Virus record (IMG/VR): IMGVR_UViG_3300042922_001480
Location: 1 to 40,873 of that record
DNA from: a virus
Direction: 5' to 3' (one strand)
Length of the DNA: 40,873 nucleotides
Below, in pieces: positions 30,286-37,513 of this stretch (the first letter of the stretch is position 1; each line of letters opens with the position of its first letter). The position numbers were made by a program, and so were the translations under genes. The notes under the pieces were generated by a model. That model saw only the letters and a program-made list of their open reading frames with translations. It made no database searches and was not told where the DNA came from.

Positions 30286-32072
30286 GGCACGGCCTCCTCG
30301 GCGAAGAGGGGTGCCGACATCATCGGCGCGGACGTGGCGCGGGGGACCGGCCTGCCCTTGGGCGCCGTTTCCTCAAGGCTAAGGCAGTTCGCCCGCACCA
30401 GGGCCTCGGCCATGTACGGAGACACGCTGTTGCCGACCATGCGCTTCTGCGCCTCGCCGGTGAACGGCTGGCCGTCATAGCCGTGCTCGATGATGTAGCT
30501 GTCGGGAAAGCCCTGCGCGCGGAACAGCTCGCGCGAGGTGAGCATGCGCATGCCGATGTCGACCAGCACATAAGGCTCGCCGCCGATCGAGACGGTGACG
30601 ACGCCGAAGCGATCGCGCGTCGTCACCGTGTGGCAGGGTTCGTCGAGGCGCGGATCCTGATCGGTCCCGTAGTATTTCATCAGGAAGGCGCGCACCTCGG
30701 CGACATGCCCGCCGCCGGCGCAGATGGTCGGTGCCGGCGCCTTCGCATCCGCGTCGCGCCGGTCGCTACCTTTGAGGTTCAAGAGGCCGGCCGAAACGAC
30801 AGCCTGCGTGCAGCCCTTGCCCACGATGGTCGAGACCGGCTCGCGCGCATCGTGGCCGACCATGTCGGTGTTGTGCTGGGCGAGGAAGGCGGAGACGAGC
30901 GAGGCCCCGTTGCCCGTCGGCACGACGGTTGCGAGCGGCACATGGGCCGGCTGGCACCGAGGCTCCTGCCCTTTCCGCTCGCCATAGCGCGGCACGAAGA
31001 ACGGCGCGACGATCTGATCGGTGTCCTTCCGGCTGGCAGTGATCGTGTGCAGCGGCCCGTCGAGCGTCCGCGATGCGCCGCCCTGCTGCCCATAGCTGGA
31101 GAAGGGCATCAGAACCGGGTCGACCAGGGCGAAAGAGCCCGACGTCGTCATCGTGCGGATCGGTTCGCCGGTGTCGTGCACCCCGTTGCGCTTCGCCGCG
31201 CTCGCCATGTCGGTGCGGATGATGAAGGGCGCCGCAGCATCGAGCACGTAGCGCTTCACCCCCTTGGCGATGCGGGTGAGCGTGGCCTCGGCGAGCGGCC
31301 GCCTGGCCGCGACGCCGAAGTCGCGCTTGATCTCCGCCGACGTGGCAAAGATCGAGGGGCACGGCAGCGACCAGTCGATGATCTCGGCCGCCGTCCGCCA
31401 GGGCTGCTTGCGACCGGCGATCACGTCGGGATCGGTCGGTGCTCCATGCGTCGGCTTCGGCCACACGATCTTTCGGCCATCCCGCCGGGCGATCAGGAAC
31501 AGCCGCTTGCGCACCGTCGGCGCGCCGAAGTCGCAGGCGCGTAGCTCCCGCCATTCCACCTTGTAGCCGAGCCGCCGCAGCTCGCCGACCCAGCGATTGA
31601 AGGTCTCACCGCGGCGGTTCGGACACGGCACCATGAACGGGTTGCCGGCGTCGTCGAGCACTGGGCTTCCGTCCGCGCCGGTCTTCTGCACCAGCGGCCC
31701 CCAGTCGCGGAACTCCTCGACGTTCTCCAGCAGGATCACCTTGGGCCGCGCGCGCTTCGCCCACAGCACCACCACCCAAGCGAGATCGCGGATCGAGCGC
31801 TTCAGCGGGCGCCCGCCCTTGGCCTTGCTGTGGTGCTTGCAGTCCGGCGACGCCCACAGAAGATCGACCGGGCGTCCGGCGCACACATCGTCCGGGTCCA
31901 CCTGCCAGATGTTGGAATTCAGGTGCCGCGTCGCAGGATGGTTCACCGCGTGCATCGAGAGCGCCTCGGCATCGTGATTGATCGCGATGTCAGGCGAGCG
32001 GCCAAGCGCCCATTCGATGCCGGTGGAAGCGCCGCCGCCGCCGGCAAAACTGTCGATGATGATTCCGGTCAT
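30282..32072 (-). CDS. DNA (cytosine-5) methyltransferase with repeat-bearing recognition region
   Basis: The 596-residue enzyme transfers a methyl group from S-adenosylmethionine to cytosine C5. Motif I is FAGGGGAS (9-16), motif IV LLWASPDCKHHSKAKGG with catalytic Cys78, motif VI ENV (116-118), motif VIII RKRLFLIARRDG, motif IX QGFPDSY and motif X MVGNSVSPYMAEAL. Between VIII and IX lie five or six units of about 35 residues with a P-x-x-T-I/V/M-T core (near 303, 339, 376, 411, 446, 478). No partner restriction enzyme is present, so it is probably an orphan phage enzyme that protects phage DNA from host nucleases. ATG 32072 has GAGGGG upstream. Confidence 0.93.
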   Translation of the reverse strand: MTGIIIDSFAGGGGASTGIEWALGRSPDIAINHDAEALSMHAVNHPATRHLNSNIWQVDPDDVCAGRPVDLLWASPDCKHHSKAKGGRPLKRSIRDLAWVVVLWAKRARPKVILLENVEEFRDWGPLVQKTGADGSPVLDDAGNPFMVPCPNRRGETFNRWVGELRRLGYKVEWRELRACDFGAPTVRKRLFLIARRDGRKIVWPKPTHGAPTDPDVIAGRKQPWRTAAEIIDWSLPCPSIFATSAEIKRDFGVAARRPLAEATLTRIAKGVKRYVLDAAAPFIIRTDMASAAKRNGVHDTGEPIRTMTTSGSFALVDPVLMPFSSYGQQGGASRTLDGPLHTITASRKDTDQIVAPFFVPRYGERKGQEPRCQPAHVPLATVVPTGNGASLVSAFLAQHNTDMVGHDAREPVSTIVGKGCTQAVVSAGLLNLKGSDRRDADAKAPAPTICAGGGHVAEVRAFLMKYYGTDQDPRLDEPCHTVTTRDRFGVVTVSIGGEPYVLVDIGMRMLTSRELFRAQGFPDSYIIEHGYDGQPFTGEAQKRMVGNSVSPYMAEALVRANCLSLEETAPKGRPVPRATSAPMMSAPLFAEEAVP

Positions 32073-32145
32073 GCCAGCCCCCTCTCGACAGGACCAGCTG
32101 ACCGGAAGATTGTACCTGCCTCAATTGGAGAGGGAGGAACCGCAA

Positions 32146-32328
32146 ATGCCATTTCAGCTTCAGCGAGTCTTGGGTGCCGCGCGGACTTGGGGAAACAACC
32201 AGACGCCGCAGAGCTGCCAGGCTCTCGCGAGAGAAATCGCCGAAATGGCGAGGCACGTCGACGAACAGGAGGGCCGCATCGCCAATCTCGAAGCGCTCGT
32301 CCGACAGTTGCAGGCGAGGCCACGGTAA
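32146..32328 (+). CDS. small coiled-coil protein, 60 aa
   Basis: The protein ends in a heptad-like helix (DEQEGRIANLEALVRQLQAR) after a helical start (LQRVLGAARTWGNNQTPQSC). ATG 32146 has GGGAGG upstream; an in-frame extension to 31978 overlaps the methyltransferase gene and is a shadow. It converges with the TSCPD gene, ending one base before it. Function unknown. Confidence 0.55.
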   Translation: MPFQLQRVLGAARTWGNNQTPQSCQALAREIAEMARHVDEQEGRIANLEALVRQLQARPR

Positions 32329-32652
32329 TCACGCGGTGCCCTCCCCCGCCGCCAGAGCGTCGAGCAGCGTGCCGATGGGGCCGAGCGGGGCGCCGTGAGA
32401 ATTGCGCGATATGGCGTGGCGTAGCTCGTCGAGATGCGCGCCGTGCTGGAGCGCGATCGAGAGCACCACCGCGGCATCCGAGGTGTTGATCTCGGCATCC
32501 GAGCCGACCTTGGCGCCGTCGATGAAAATCTCGCCGATACTCCCGTCGGGATAGAAGCCGAGCGTCGCCGAGTAGCGCGTGGCCGTGCCGGGCGGGTGCA
32601 CGAAATCGAAGGTCTCGTTCGCCCGCCTCTGGGGCAGGTTTTTGCGTGTCAT
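32329..32652 (-). CDS. stand-alone TSCPD-domain protein
   Basis: The 107-residue protein matches the TSCPD domain: RYSATLGFYPDGSIGEIFID, then GSDAEINTSDAAVVLSIALQ, HGAHLDELRHAISRN and PLGPIGTLLDALA. This domain forms the C-terminus of B12-dependent ribonucleotide reductases and also occurs alone in alphaproteobacteria and their phages. The reductase itself is not here. Role may be nucleotide or nucleic acid binding. ATG 32652 diverges from hicA across the operator region. Confidence 0.8.
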   Translation of the reverse strand: MTRKNLPQRRANETFDFVHPPGTATRYSATLGFYPDGSIGEIFIDGAKVGSDAEINTSDAAVVLSIALQHGAHLDELRHAISRNSHGAPLGPIGTLLDALAAGEGTA

Positions 32653-32666
32653 GCCGTCGCTCCCAT

Positions 32667-32715
32667 TCGTACATTTCTGTACGATTTCCCTTGTGCCTCG
32701 TACATTTTTGTGCGA
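32667..32715. promoter_or_regulatory. two tandem palindromic operators between TSCPD gene and hicA
   Basis: Site 1 (32667-32684) is TCGTACA-TTTC-TGTACGA and site 2 (32698-32715) is TCGTACA-TTTT-TGTGCGA, one mismatch in the last arm. Centres are 31 bp apart, about three helical turns, so both face the same side of DNA. They lie in the divergent promoter region. HicB proteins with a DNA-binding C-terminus repress their own operon, so HicB is the likely ligand. Confidence 0.7.
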
Positions 32716-32747
32716 ATATCTCTCCATCGAAATTGGAGAGGGGAGGC

Positions 32748-32960
32748 ATGAACCGAGACGACTTTATCCGGGCACTTCGAAAGTACTGCCGCAAGAACGG
32801 CATGAGGTTCGAAGTCGAGACCAAGCTCGGGAAGGGAAGCCACTACCGGATAGCGGTTGAAGACAAGAAAACAACCCTTCCGAATGGCGACTACTCCCCG
32901 CGAGGTGCAGCCCGGAACTACATCTGCAAGCAACTCGGCCTCGACCCCGCCGCCTTCTAG
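32748..32960 (+). CDS. hicA: HicA-type mRNA interferase toxin
   Basis: The 70-residue toxin has the double-stranded RNA-binding-like HicA fold with the catalytic motif KGSHYRI (His32) and a GYxPRG-like turn (GDYSPRGAARNY). HicA cleaves mRNA until bound by HicB. ATG 32748 follows GGGAGG. It lies upstream of hicB in the classic toxin-first order, behind two operators. A 12-bp hairpin covers its stop codon. Confidence 0.85.
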   Translation: MNRDDFIRALRKYCRKNGMRFEVETKLGKGSHYRIAVEDKKTTLPNGDYSPRGAARNYICKQLGLDPAAF

Positions 32961-32971
32961 GCGGGGTCGAG
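32940..32971 (+). other. strong hairpin over the hicA stop codon
   Basis: A perfect 12-bp stem (32940-32951 with 32960-32971) with an 8-base loop encloses the hicA TAG (32958-32960). No U run follows, so it is not a standard terminator. It could block exonucleases, pause transcription or affect toxin translation ending before hicB. Confidence 0.7.
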
Positions 32972-33026
32972 TACCCATGTTGGGGCGGACGTCTCGGAAA
33001 CGCCTTGAACGAATGGAGAGAGAGCG

Positions 33027-33458
33027 GTGAACAAGGCCTATGGCTTTACGATCACCCAGGACGATGAACTCGGCTTCGTCGCGCGCTCGCGCGATCTGCC
33101 CGAGGTCATCACCTGGGCGCCGACGCGTGAGAAGGCGGAGGAGGAAGCGGCCGATGCGCTGGAGGTGGCGATCGTCGGCCTGATGCAGGAAGGCGCGGAT
33201 GTCGCCGAGCCGTCGCCCCTGAAGCGCGGCGAGGTTCCGGTGTTCCCGCCGGCGCAGGTGTCGGCGAAGCTTGCGGTCTATCGGGCATGGCGCGCGGCCG
33301 GCATCAGCAAGTCGGCCCTCGCCGCGCGCATGGGCCGGAGCGAGGTCGAGGTGCGGCGCATCCTCGATCCGCGCCACGGCACCAAGCTGGAGCAGATGGA
33401 AGAGGCCGCCCGTGCGCTCGGCGGGCGACTGTCCATCAGCTTCGAGGATGCGGCCTGA
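33027..33458 (+). CDS. hicB: HicB-type antitoxin with C-terminal helix-turn-helix
   Basis: The 143-residue antitoxin has the HicB N-terminal fold (YGFTITQDDELGFVARSRDL then LPEVITWAPTREKAEEEAAD) and a C-terminal HTH (SKSALAARMGRSEVEVRRIL, about 94-113). It neutralises HicA and represses the operon. ATG 33027 follows GGAGAGAG. The 66 bases between hicA and hicB hold the hairpin at 32940-32971. Confidence 0.9.
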   Translation: MNKAYGFTITQDDELGFVARSRDLPEVITWAPTREKAEEEAADALEVAIVGLMQEGADVAEPSPLKRGEVPVFPPAQVSAKLAVYRAWRAAGISKSALAARMGRSEVEVRRILDPRHGTKLEQMEEAARALGGRLSISFEDAA

Positions 33459-33475
33459 GATGGGAGGCGGCGCGA

Positions 33476-33823
33476 TCATTCCGCCGCCTCCGCCGTGAAG
33501 GCCGCGCGGCGGCGGGAATAGGCCAGCTTCATGTTCCGCTTCTGGAACAGAGGCGAGAGGTGCGCCGGGTTGCAGCAGCGGCGCACCGTGCAGGTGTGGT
33601 CGAGCTGTTCGCCCGCCCGCAGCAGTCGCCCGCCGGAGACCAGCCACACCACCTTGTGCGCGGCCTGGGTCACGCCCTGCCACTTCACGCGGCCATAGCC
33701 GCCGCCGCGCCCGGTGCCACTGGTGGAACCGATCCACAGCCAGCACCCCTTCGCGGGGCATAGCTGCACGAGTGCGCGCAGCCGCGCCGGGAGATCATCG
33801 AGGGTGAAAGGAGCGCGCGCCAT
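33476..33823 (-). CDS. HNH endonuclease, early region
   Basis: The 115-residue protein has the compact HNH pattern of phage homing-type nucleases: GCWLWIGSTSGTGRGGGYG, AAHKVVWLVSGG, LDHTCTVRRCCNPAHLSPL. His of AHK, the HTC block and the CCNPAHL zinc loop are intact. It is the second HNH gene in this phage and lies in the replication arm. It could be a homing nuclease or a DNA metabolism factor. The end converges with hicB. Confidence 0.8.
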   Translation of the reverse strand: MARAPFTLDDLPARLRALVQLCPAKGCWLWIGSTSGTGRGGGYGRVKWQGVTQAAHKVVWLVSGGRLLRAGEQLDHTCTVRRCCNPAHLSPLFQKRNMKLAYSRRRAAFTAEAAE

Positions 33824-33969
33824 TACAGCCCCGCCTCCCGCTTCATCCTATCGATTGAGCGAGTGGAACCGTCTGCCGGCTTCGGCGTTTTTCTGTCGAA
33901 CGCATGCAATACCCAGTAGTGAGGGCGGCAATCGACCCCTAGCCCCAGCACCCCAGCCGCCCGAACCAC

Positions 33970-34007
33970 GGCGCCGCTCTGTCCCCCGGAGCGGCGCCAT
34001 TCTTTTT
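33970..34007 (+). terminator. plus-strand Rho-independent terminator without a clear upstream gene
   Basis: A perfect 10-bp stem (33970-33979 with 33989-33998, loop of nine) is followed by AUUCUUUUU. The nearest plus-strand gene upstream is hicB, ending 512 bases before, with a minus-strand gene between. A smaller stem with GUUUUU lies near 33873-33889. The gap 33824-34101 holds no protein gene that I can support. Confidence 0.7.
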
Positions 34008-34101
34008 CCGCGGGGCGCGCGAGATGCTCATCCGATGCGGTTCGCGGGAACGTGCAAAAAAGGGTGCTTCCGACTTCGGTCGCTGGTGGTATCGTGGGGG
34101 A

Positions 34102-34314
34102 ATGGATGAGAACTTGGAAATGCGCGCCCGCGCCTTGTGCGCCGCAGATATAGATTCGGCCGAGCCTCCTGTTCAGGATCGTCAGGGCGCTATTGATCGG
34201 TACTGGATTGTTGTGGCCACAGAGATTGCTGGCGGCAATACCGGATTCGAAATGCCGGCCGACTTCGAACTGCGGGCTCAGGAATTCCGCTGGCTTAGCA
34301 AAGTTCCAAACTGA
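34102..34314 (+). CDS. hypothetical protein, 70 aa
   Basis: Small acidic protein (MDENLEMRARALCAADIDSA; YWIVVATEIAGGNTGFEMPA) that I do not recognise. Composition is a little less GC-rich than the phage core. It is on the plus strand in the early arm, in tandem with the next plus-strand gene. The start at 34102 is preceded by GGGGG at close range, not an ideal site. Confidence 0.45.
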   Translation: MDENLEMRARALCAADIDSAEPPVQDRQGAIDRYWIVVATEIAGGNTGFEMPADFELRAQEFRWLSKVPN

Positions 34315-34368
34315 TCGAGCGTCCACTTTAGCGGGGAACTCTTTCTCCGGCTCAATGCTTCCCCTTTC

Positions 34369-34785
34369 ATGGCAACTCTGGTTGATCGTCGCGCGCGAGC
34401 GATAGCTCGCACAACGGCGAGAACGGCGCGCACCGCCGCAGCGGCAGTTGCGAGGCGTGAGCTCGTCGCCAAGAGAGGCGCGGAACGTAGAATGCAGCAT
34501 GTTGCGACGCTGTCGGGCGACGGCTGGCTGCGTACTCGCGAGACAGGCTCCGCCGCCGCGACGTACCGCATCGAAATCTATCGCCACACCGGCGGCCCCG
34601 AACACGGCCGTCTGGTCACGCACGGTGTGATCGCCGCGGAAGGCTGGGCGCTCGCGGTGGCGCGCCTGGAAGGTGCCGCCGTGCTTGTTCAGCAAACCGG
34701 CGAGGCGATCGACGTTCGCCTGACAAGCATGGGCAGCGATACGACGGCGTCCTTTATTGTCACCGGCAAGATGCCCGCCTTCTGA
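34369..34785 (+). CDS. hypothetical protein with basic N-terminus, 138 aa
   Basis: The first 40 residues are rich in R, A and T (RARAIARTTARTARTAAAAV); the rest is a compact alpha/beta region (TYRIEIYRHTGGPEHGRLVT; EGWALAVARLEGAAVLVQQT). No ribosome site precedes ATG 34369; an alternative ATG at 34495 would give 96 residues without the basic part. It converges with the DnaA-like gene. Family unknown. Confidence 0.5.
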   Translation: MATLVDRRARAIARTTARTARTAAAAVARRELVAKRGAERRMQHVATLSGDGWLRTRETGSAAATYRIEIYRHTGGPEHGRLVTHGVIAAEGWALAVARLEGAAVLVQQTGEAIDVRLTSMGSDTTASFIVTGKMPAF

Positions 34786-34796
34786 GCCGAGCAACT

Positions 34797-35504
34797 TCAC
34801 CGTCCCGCCTCCAGCCCCGCGCGAATGGCCGCGATCTCGTCGGCAAGCGTCGGGCTTTGCGCTGCCAGCTGCTCGATCTTCCTCACACCGTGCAGCACGG
34901 TGGTGTGGTCGCGCCCGCCCATCCGGCGGCCGATCTCGGGAAACGAGCGCAGCGTGAGCGTCTTCGCCAGATACATCGCCACCTGGCGCGGTCGGACCAC
35001 GTCTGCCGTGCGCCGCTGCGAGAGGATATCGGCGCGCGAAACCCCGAAGCGTTCGGCCGTCGCCTTCACCACAGCGTCGATGCTGATCCGACGCGGGTTC
35101 TTCAGCGCTTCCTGCGCGCGGCCGATTTCCGCTTCCACCACCTCGATGGTGAGTGCGCCGGGGTTCAGCTTGTTGAACACCAGCAGCCACTTCATCGCGT
35201 GGTCGAGCAGGCCCTCATTGTCCGCGCAGACGTGCACCACATGCGCCAGCACTTCGGCCGGCAACGTTTCGCCGGGTTCGTCGCACTGCGCTGCCGGCAC
35301 CTCGTCGGGTGTCGGCCGCTCCTCTGGCTCGGCTGGTGGAACCAGCGTGAGCGTCGGCGTCCTCGGCCCCTGCATCAGGCGCTTGCGCACATGGGCGTAA
35401 TGCGAGAGCAGCTTGCGCGTCGAGAATGTCTCGATCGTTCCGGCTTCCACGCGGTCAAGCATGGTTCCCCCCTGTTTGTTCAAGGTCTTACTGTTCTCGC
35501 CCAT
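34797..35504 (-). CDS. DnaA domain IV-like phage protein without AAA+ domain
   Basis: The 235-residue protein carries a complete DnaA domain IV in its C-terminal half: SIDAVVKATAERFGVSRADI, RRTADVVRPRQVAMYLAKTL and the DnaA-box signature GGRDHTTVLHGVRKIE. The ATPase domain III is missing; the N-terminal half is different and helical (TRKLLSHYAHVRKRLMQG). It probably binds DnaA boxes and may recruit or block host initiation. Start 35504 has AGGGGG upstream; a second ATG at 35462 (MLDRV) also has a strong site (AGGGGGG). It follows the CII-like gene in the minus early operon. Confidence 0.85.
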   Translation of the reverse strand: MGENSKTLNKQGGTMLDRVEAGTIETFSTRKLLSHYAHVRKRLMQGPRTPTLTLVPPAEPEERPTPDEVPAAQCDEPGETLPAEVLAHVVHVCADNEGLLDHAMKWLLVFNKLNPGALTIEVVEAEIGRAQEALKNPRRISIDAVVKATAERFGVSRADILSQRRTADVVRPRQVAMYLAKTLTLRSFPEIGRRMGGRDHTTVLHGVRKIEQLAAQSPTLADEIAAIRAGLEAGR

Positions 35505-35514
35505 CGCCGCCCCC

Positions 35515-36033
35515 TCACCGCTTCATGGTGCGGGTCTTGCGGGCCGCGGTCTCGCTCACCAGCGCATAGAGGTCGGCCATCCGGGCGAGCGCCTCGCTGA
35601 TCGCCGGCAGCGCGTCGCCCGCCTCCGCCGGCGTCAGCTCCGCCCCGCCTTCGGAGCCGGGCGCGATATCGGCCAGCAGCAGGGCGATGGCCTCGCCGGT
35701 CTCGCGCATCACCTCGGCAGATAGCCCGGCCACCTTGCCGTCCGCATTCGGCATCGGCACGAACACGCCGCCGGCGGCGAGCGCCAGGTGCTGCGCCGCG
35801 TCGGCGCAGCCGAAGTGGCGCGTCAGCTGCGAGACGCGGCCGAAGCCGAGATCACTCGGCTGGTCGGGGTCCAGCTGCTTGCGCAGCGTCCAGTGCGTCA
35901 CACCAAGGAAATCGGCGGCAAGCGGAATGCCCTCGGCCGGCGCGCTGTTGGCGCCGTGCTCGCGGCCGATCGCTTCGAACAAATGCACGAGCGCATCGTG
36001 CGCCGAACCGGGGTTCGCCCGTTTCATCGTCAT
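35515..36033 (-). CDS. phage regulatory CII-like protein
   Basis: The 172-residue protein has the phage CII/CP76 pattern: AADFLGVTHWTLRKQLDPDQ followed by LGFGRVSQLTRHFGCADAAQ, a DNA-binding region, and a helical C-terminal part with acidic linker. In related phages it controls lysogeny or early transcription. ATG 36033 overlaps the stop of the Cro-like gene (ATGA), so the two are coupled. Confidence 0.8.
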   Translation of the reverse strand: MTMKRANPGSAHDALVHLFEAIGREHGANSAPAEGIPLAADFLGVTHWTLRKQLDPDQPSDLGFGRVSQLTRHFGCADAAQHLALAAGGVFVPMPNADGKVAGLSAEVMRETGEAIALLLADIAPGSEGGAELTPAEAGDALPAISEALARMADLYALVSETAARKTRTMKR

Positions 36034-36272
36034 GGCAACGCCTCGGTGAGGTTGGAATTGCTGGCCGGAGTCGCCGTGGGCATGCTCGGCGCCGGATAGA
36101 GGTCCGGCCGCAGCTCGTGACGCGGCACTCCGCTTACGCGCTCAATGTCGAGCACGCGCTCGGCTGGGACGCGCTTCCATGAATAGAAGGTCTGGTGCTT
36201 CACCCCGATCTCGCGAGCGAGCCGTGTGATGCCCCCTACGTTCTCGGCAGCATGCTGGATTGAGGCAATCAT
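36030..36272 (-). CDS. Cro-like YdaS-type helix-turn-helix protein
   Basis: The 80-residue protein has an HTH of the YdaS/Cro type (GGITRLAREIGVKHQTFYSW then RVLDIERVSGVPRHELRPDL) and a disordered tail. It diverges from the CI gene, the position of Cro. It should repress the repressor gene during lytic growth. The predicted start of its mRNA lies at or near the ATG, and no ribosome site is visible, so it may be translated from a leaderless message. Confidence 0.82.
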   Translation of the reverse strand: MIASIQHAAENVGGITRLAREIGVKHQTFYSWKRVPAERVLDIERVSGVPRHELRPDLYPAPSMPTATPASNSNLTEALP

Positions 36273-36277
36273 GCGAG

Positions 36278-36307
36278 TATGTAGGCATAACCTACCTACA
36301 TCGTCAA
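36278..36307 (-). promoter_or_regulatory. cro (PR-like) promoter with CI-type operator
   Basis: On the minus strand TTGACG (36302-36307) and TACATA (36278-36283) are 18 bases apart. Inside lies GTAGGTTATGCCTAC (plus coordinates 36281-36295), a 15-bp palindrome with arms GTAGG/CCTAC. A further GGTAGG half-site lies just upstream of the -35. Confidence 0.65.
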
Positions 36308-36354
36308 CGCCTACCGTTGGTGCGCACGTGGTAAGCGATGGCTACTTTGAGGGG

Positions 36355-37041
36355 ATGAGCACCCTTGGATCACGCATTCGCGCGGCGCGAGAGGCGAGAG
36401 GCCTCACCCAGGATGACGTGGCGCGTCATTTCGGGATCAAGCGCGTGTCGGTCACGCAATGGGAGAGCGATACCACCAAGCCCGCGCTGGCCCGCATTGC
36501 CGAACTGGCGGAGCTACTCGGCATTTCGGAGCAGGACATTCTCAAGGGCGGCAAGACGCCCGCCGCTTCGCGCCCGCCGAAGCCGCCGCGACCGGAGACG
36601 CCGAAGGTCGAGATGATACCCGGTGATGATCTCGTCGGCGCCCGGGATTTTCCCGTGTATGCGGCGGCCATGGGCGGCGAAGGCCATCTCATCGTGAACT
36701 TCGAGCAGATCGAGACTGTGAAGCGCCCCTCCATCCTCGAGGGTGTGCGCAATGCCTATGCGCTGCTGATCAGCGGCGATTCCATGCGCCCCGCGTTCAA
36801 TCACGGCGACATGGCCTTGGTGCACCCCGGCCTGCCCGTCGCGAGGGACAAGGTGCACATCTTCTATGATCATCCGCCCTTCGGCGAGGCCGGCGAGGCG
36901 GAGGCGATGATCAAGAGCCTGGTCGGCTGGACCAACGATAAGTGGAAGCTGGAGCAGTACAATCCGGCCAAGCTGTTCGATGTAGATCGGATAGATTGGC
37001 CGACAGCACACAGAGTAGTTGGAAGGTATGATGCCCGCTGA
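36355..37041 (+). CDS. CI-type repressor, HTH plus S24 peptidase-like domain
   Basis: The 228-residue repressor has an N-terminal HTH (SRIRAAREARGLTQDDVARH; GIKRVSVTQWESD, residues 5-60) and a LexA/S24 C-terminal domain with Ser143 in ISGDSMRP and Lys187 in AMIKSLV. An AAAMGGEG segment near 103-110 is where self-cleavage usually occurs. It should hold lysogeny by repressing the cro and left-early promoters and be cleaved under RecA activation. ATG 36355 follows GAGGGG; the longer ORF start at 36226 lies inside the cro gene. Confidence 0.92.
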   Translation: MSTLGSRIRAAREARGLTQDDVARHFGIKRVSVTQWESDTTKPALARIAELAELLGISEQDILKGGKTPAASRPPKPPRPETPKVEMIPGDDLVGARDFPVYAAAMGGEGHLIVNFEQIETVKRPSILEGVRNAYALLISGDSMRPAFNHGDMALVHPGLPVARDKVHIFYDHPPFGEAGEAEAMIKSLVGWTNDKWKLEQYNPAKLFDVDRIDWPTAHRVVGRYDAR

Positions 37042-37477
37042 GCCCTTGTCTGCATGGTCGAAAGCAAAGTGGCTCAGGTTTATCCTCGTCATTGTCGCCG
37101 CAGTGGCAGGATCTCAGGTCGTCGCGTACTGGCTTGAGGAGCGCGATACGCAGAAGCTCGTCGTCGATGCCATCTCTCAGTCGGCCGCAACGCTACAGAG
37201 CAAGGCCCCACTTGCGATCGATGGCTCCACGACGCTGACTGGAGCGACCGCCAATAACGATCAACTGTCGATCAGCTACATGCTCACATTCGACATCCCC
37301 AGCAACAAGCACACCGAGCTACAGGAGGAACTGCGTAGGCTGGCAAAGAAGAATATTTGCGCCAATGCCGGCTTTAAGACCATTCTATCTACAGGCGGAA
37401 GAGTGGTCCTTTCCTACTCCGACAGGTGGAACGTCCAGTTCACCGAAGTGCGCTTCGATGGATCGAGTTGCACATAG
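37031..37477 (+). CDS. single-pass membrane protein co-transcribed with the repressor
   Basis: The 148-residue protein has one N-terminal membrane segment (WLRFILVIVAAVAGSQVVAY) and a periplasmic domain with two Cys (NICANAG, GSSCT) that may pair. It overlaps the repressor stop by 11 bases and has GGAAGG before ATG 37031; ATG 37028 is also possible. Sharing the repressor transcript means it is made in the lysogen, as are many superinfection-exclusion proteins. No known family was recognised. Confidence 0.7.
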   Translation: MPAEPLSAWSKAKWLRFILVIVAAVAGSQVVAYWLEERDTQKLVVDAISQSAATLQSKAPLAIDGSTTLTGATANNDQLSISYMLTFDIPSNKHTELQEELRRLAKKNICANAGFKTILSTGGRVVLSYSDRWNVQFTEVRFDGSSCT

Positions 37478-37513
37478 CCTCGTAGCCATGTGCGCGCGTG
37501 AACGCTTGTACAG

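Noticed and set aside
30270-31544. 424-residue plus-strand ORF, and similar long ones at 25533-26768, 22608-23615, 13955-15091
   Set aside because: All lie opposite genes with full family motifs (methyltransferase, terminase, capsid) or opposite a tail-tip gene.
33463-33491. 10-bp hairpin between the ends of hicB and the HNH gene
   Set aside because: No U run on either strand and it overlaps the HNH coding end; it may be incidental, so it is not listed as a terminator.
33823-35190. 455-residue minus-strand ORF
   Set aside because: It overlaps the DnaA domain IV gene in another frame and runs through a strong hairpin; composition is not that of a protein.
34797-36300. DnaA boxes (TTATCCACA) near the DnaA-like gene
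   Set aside because: I read the surrounding region and saw no good match.
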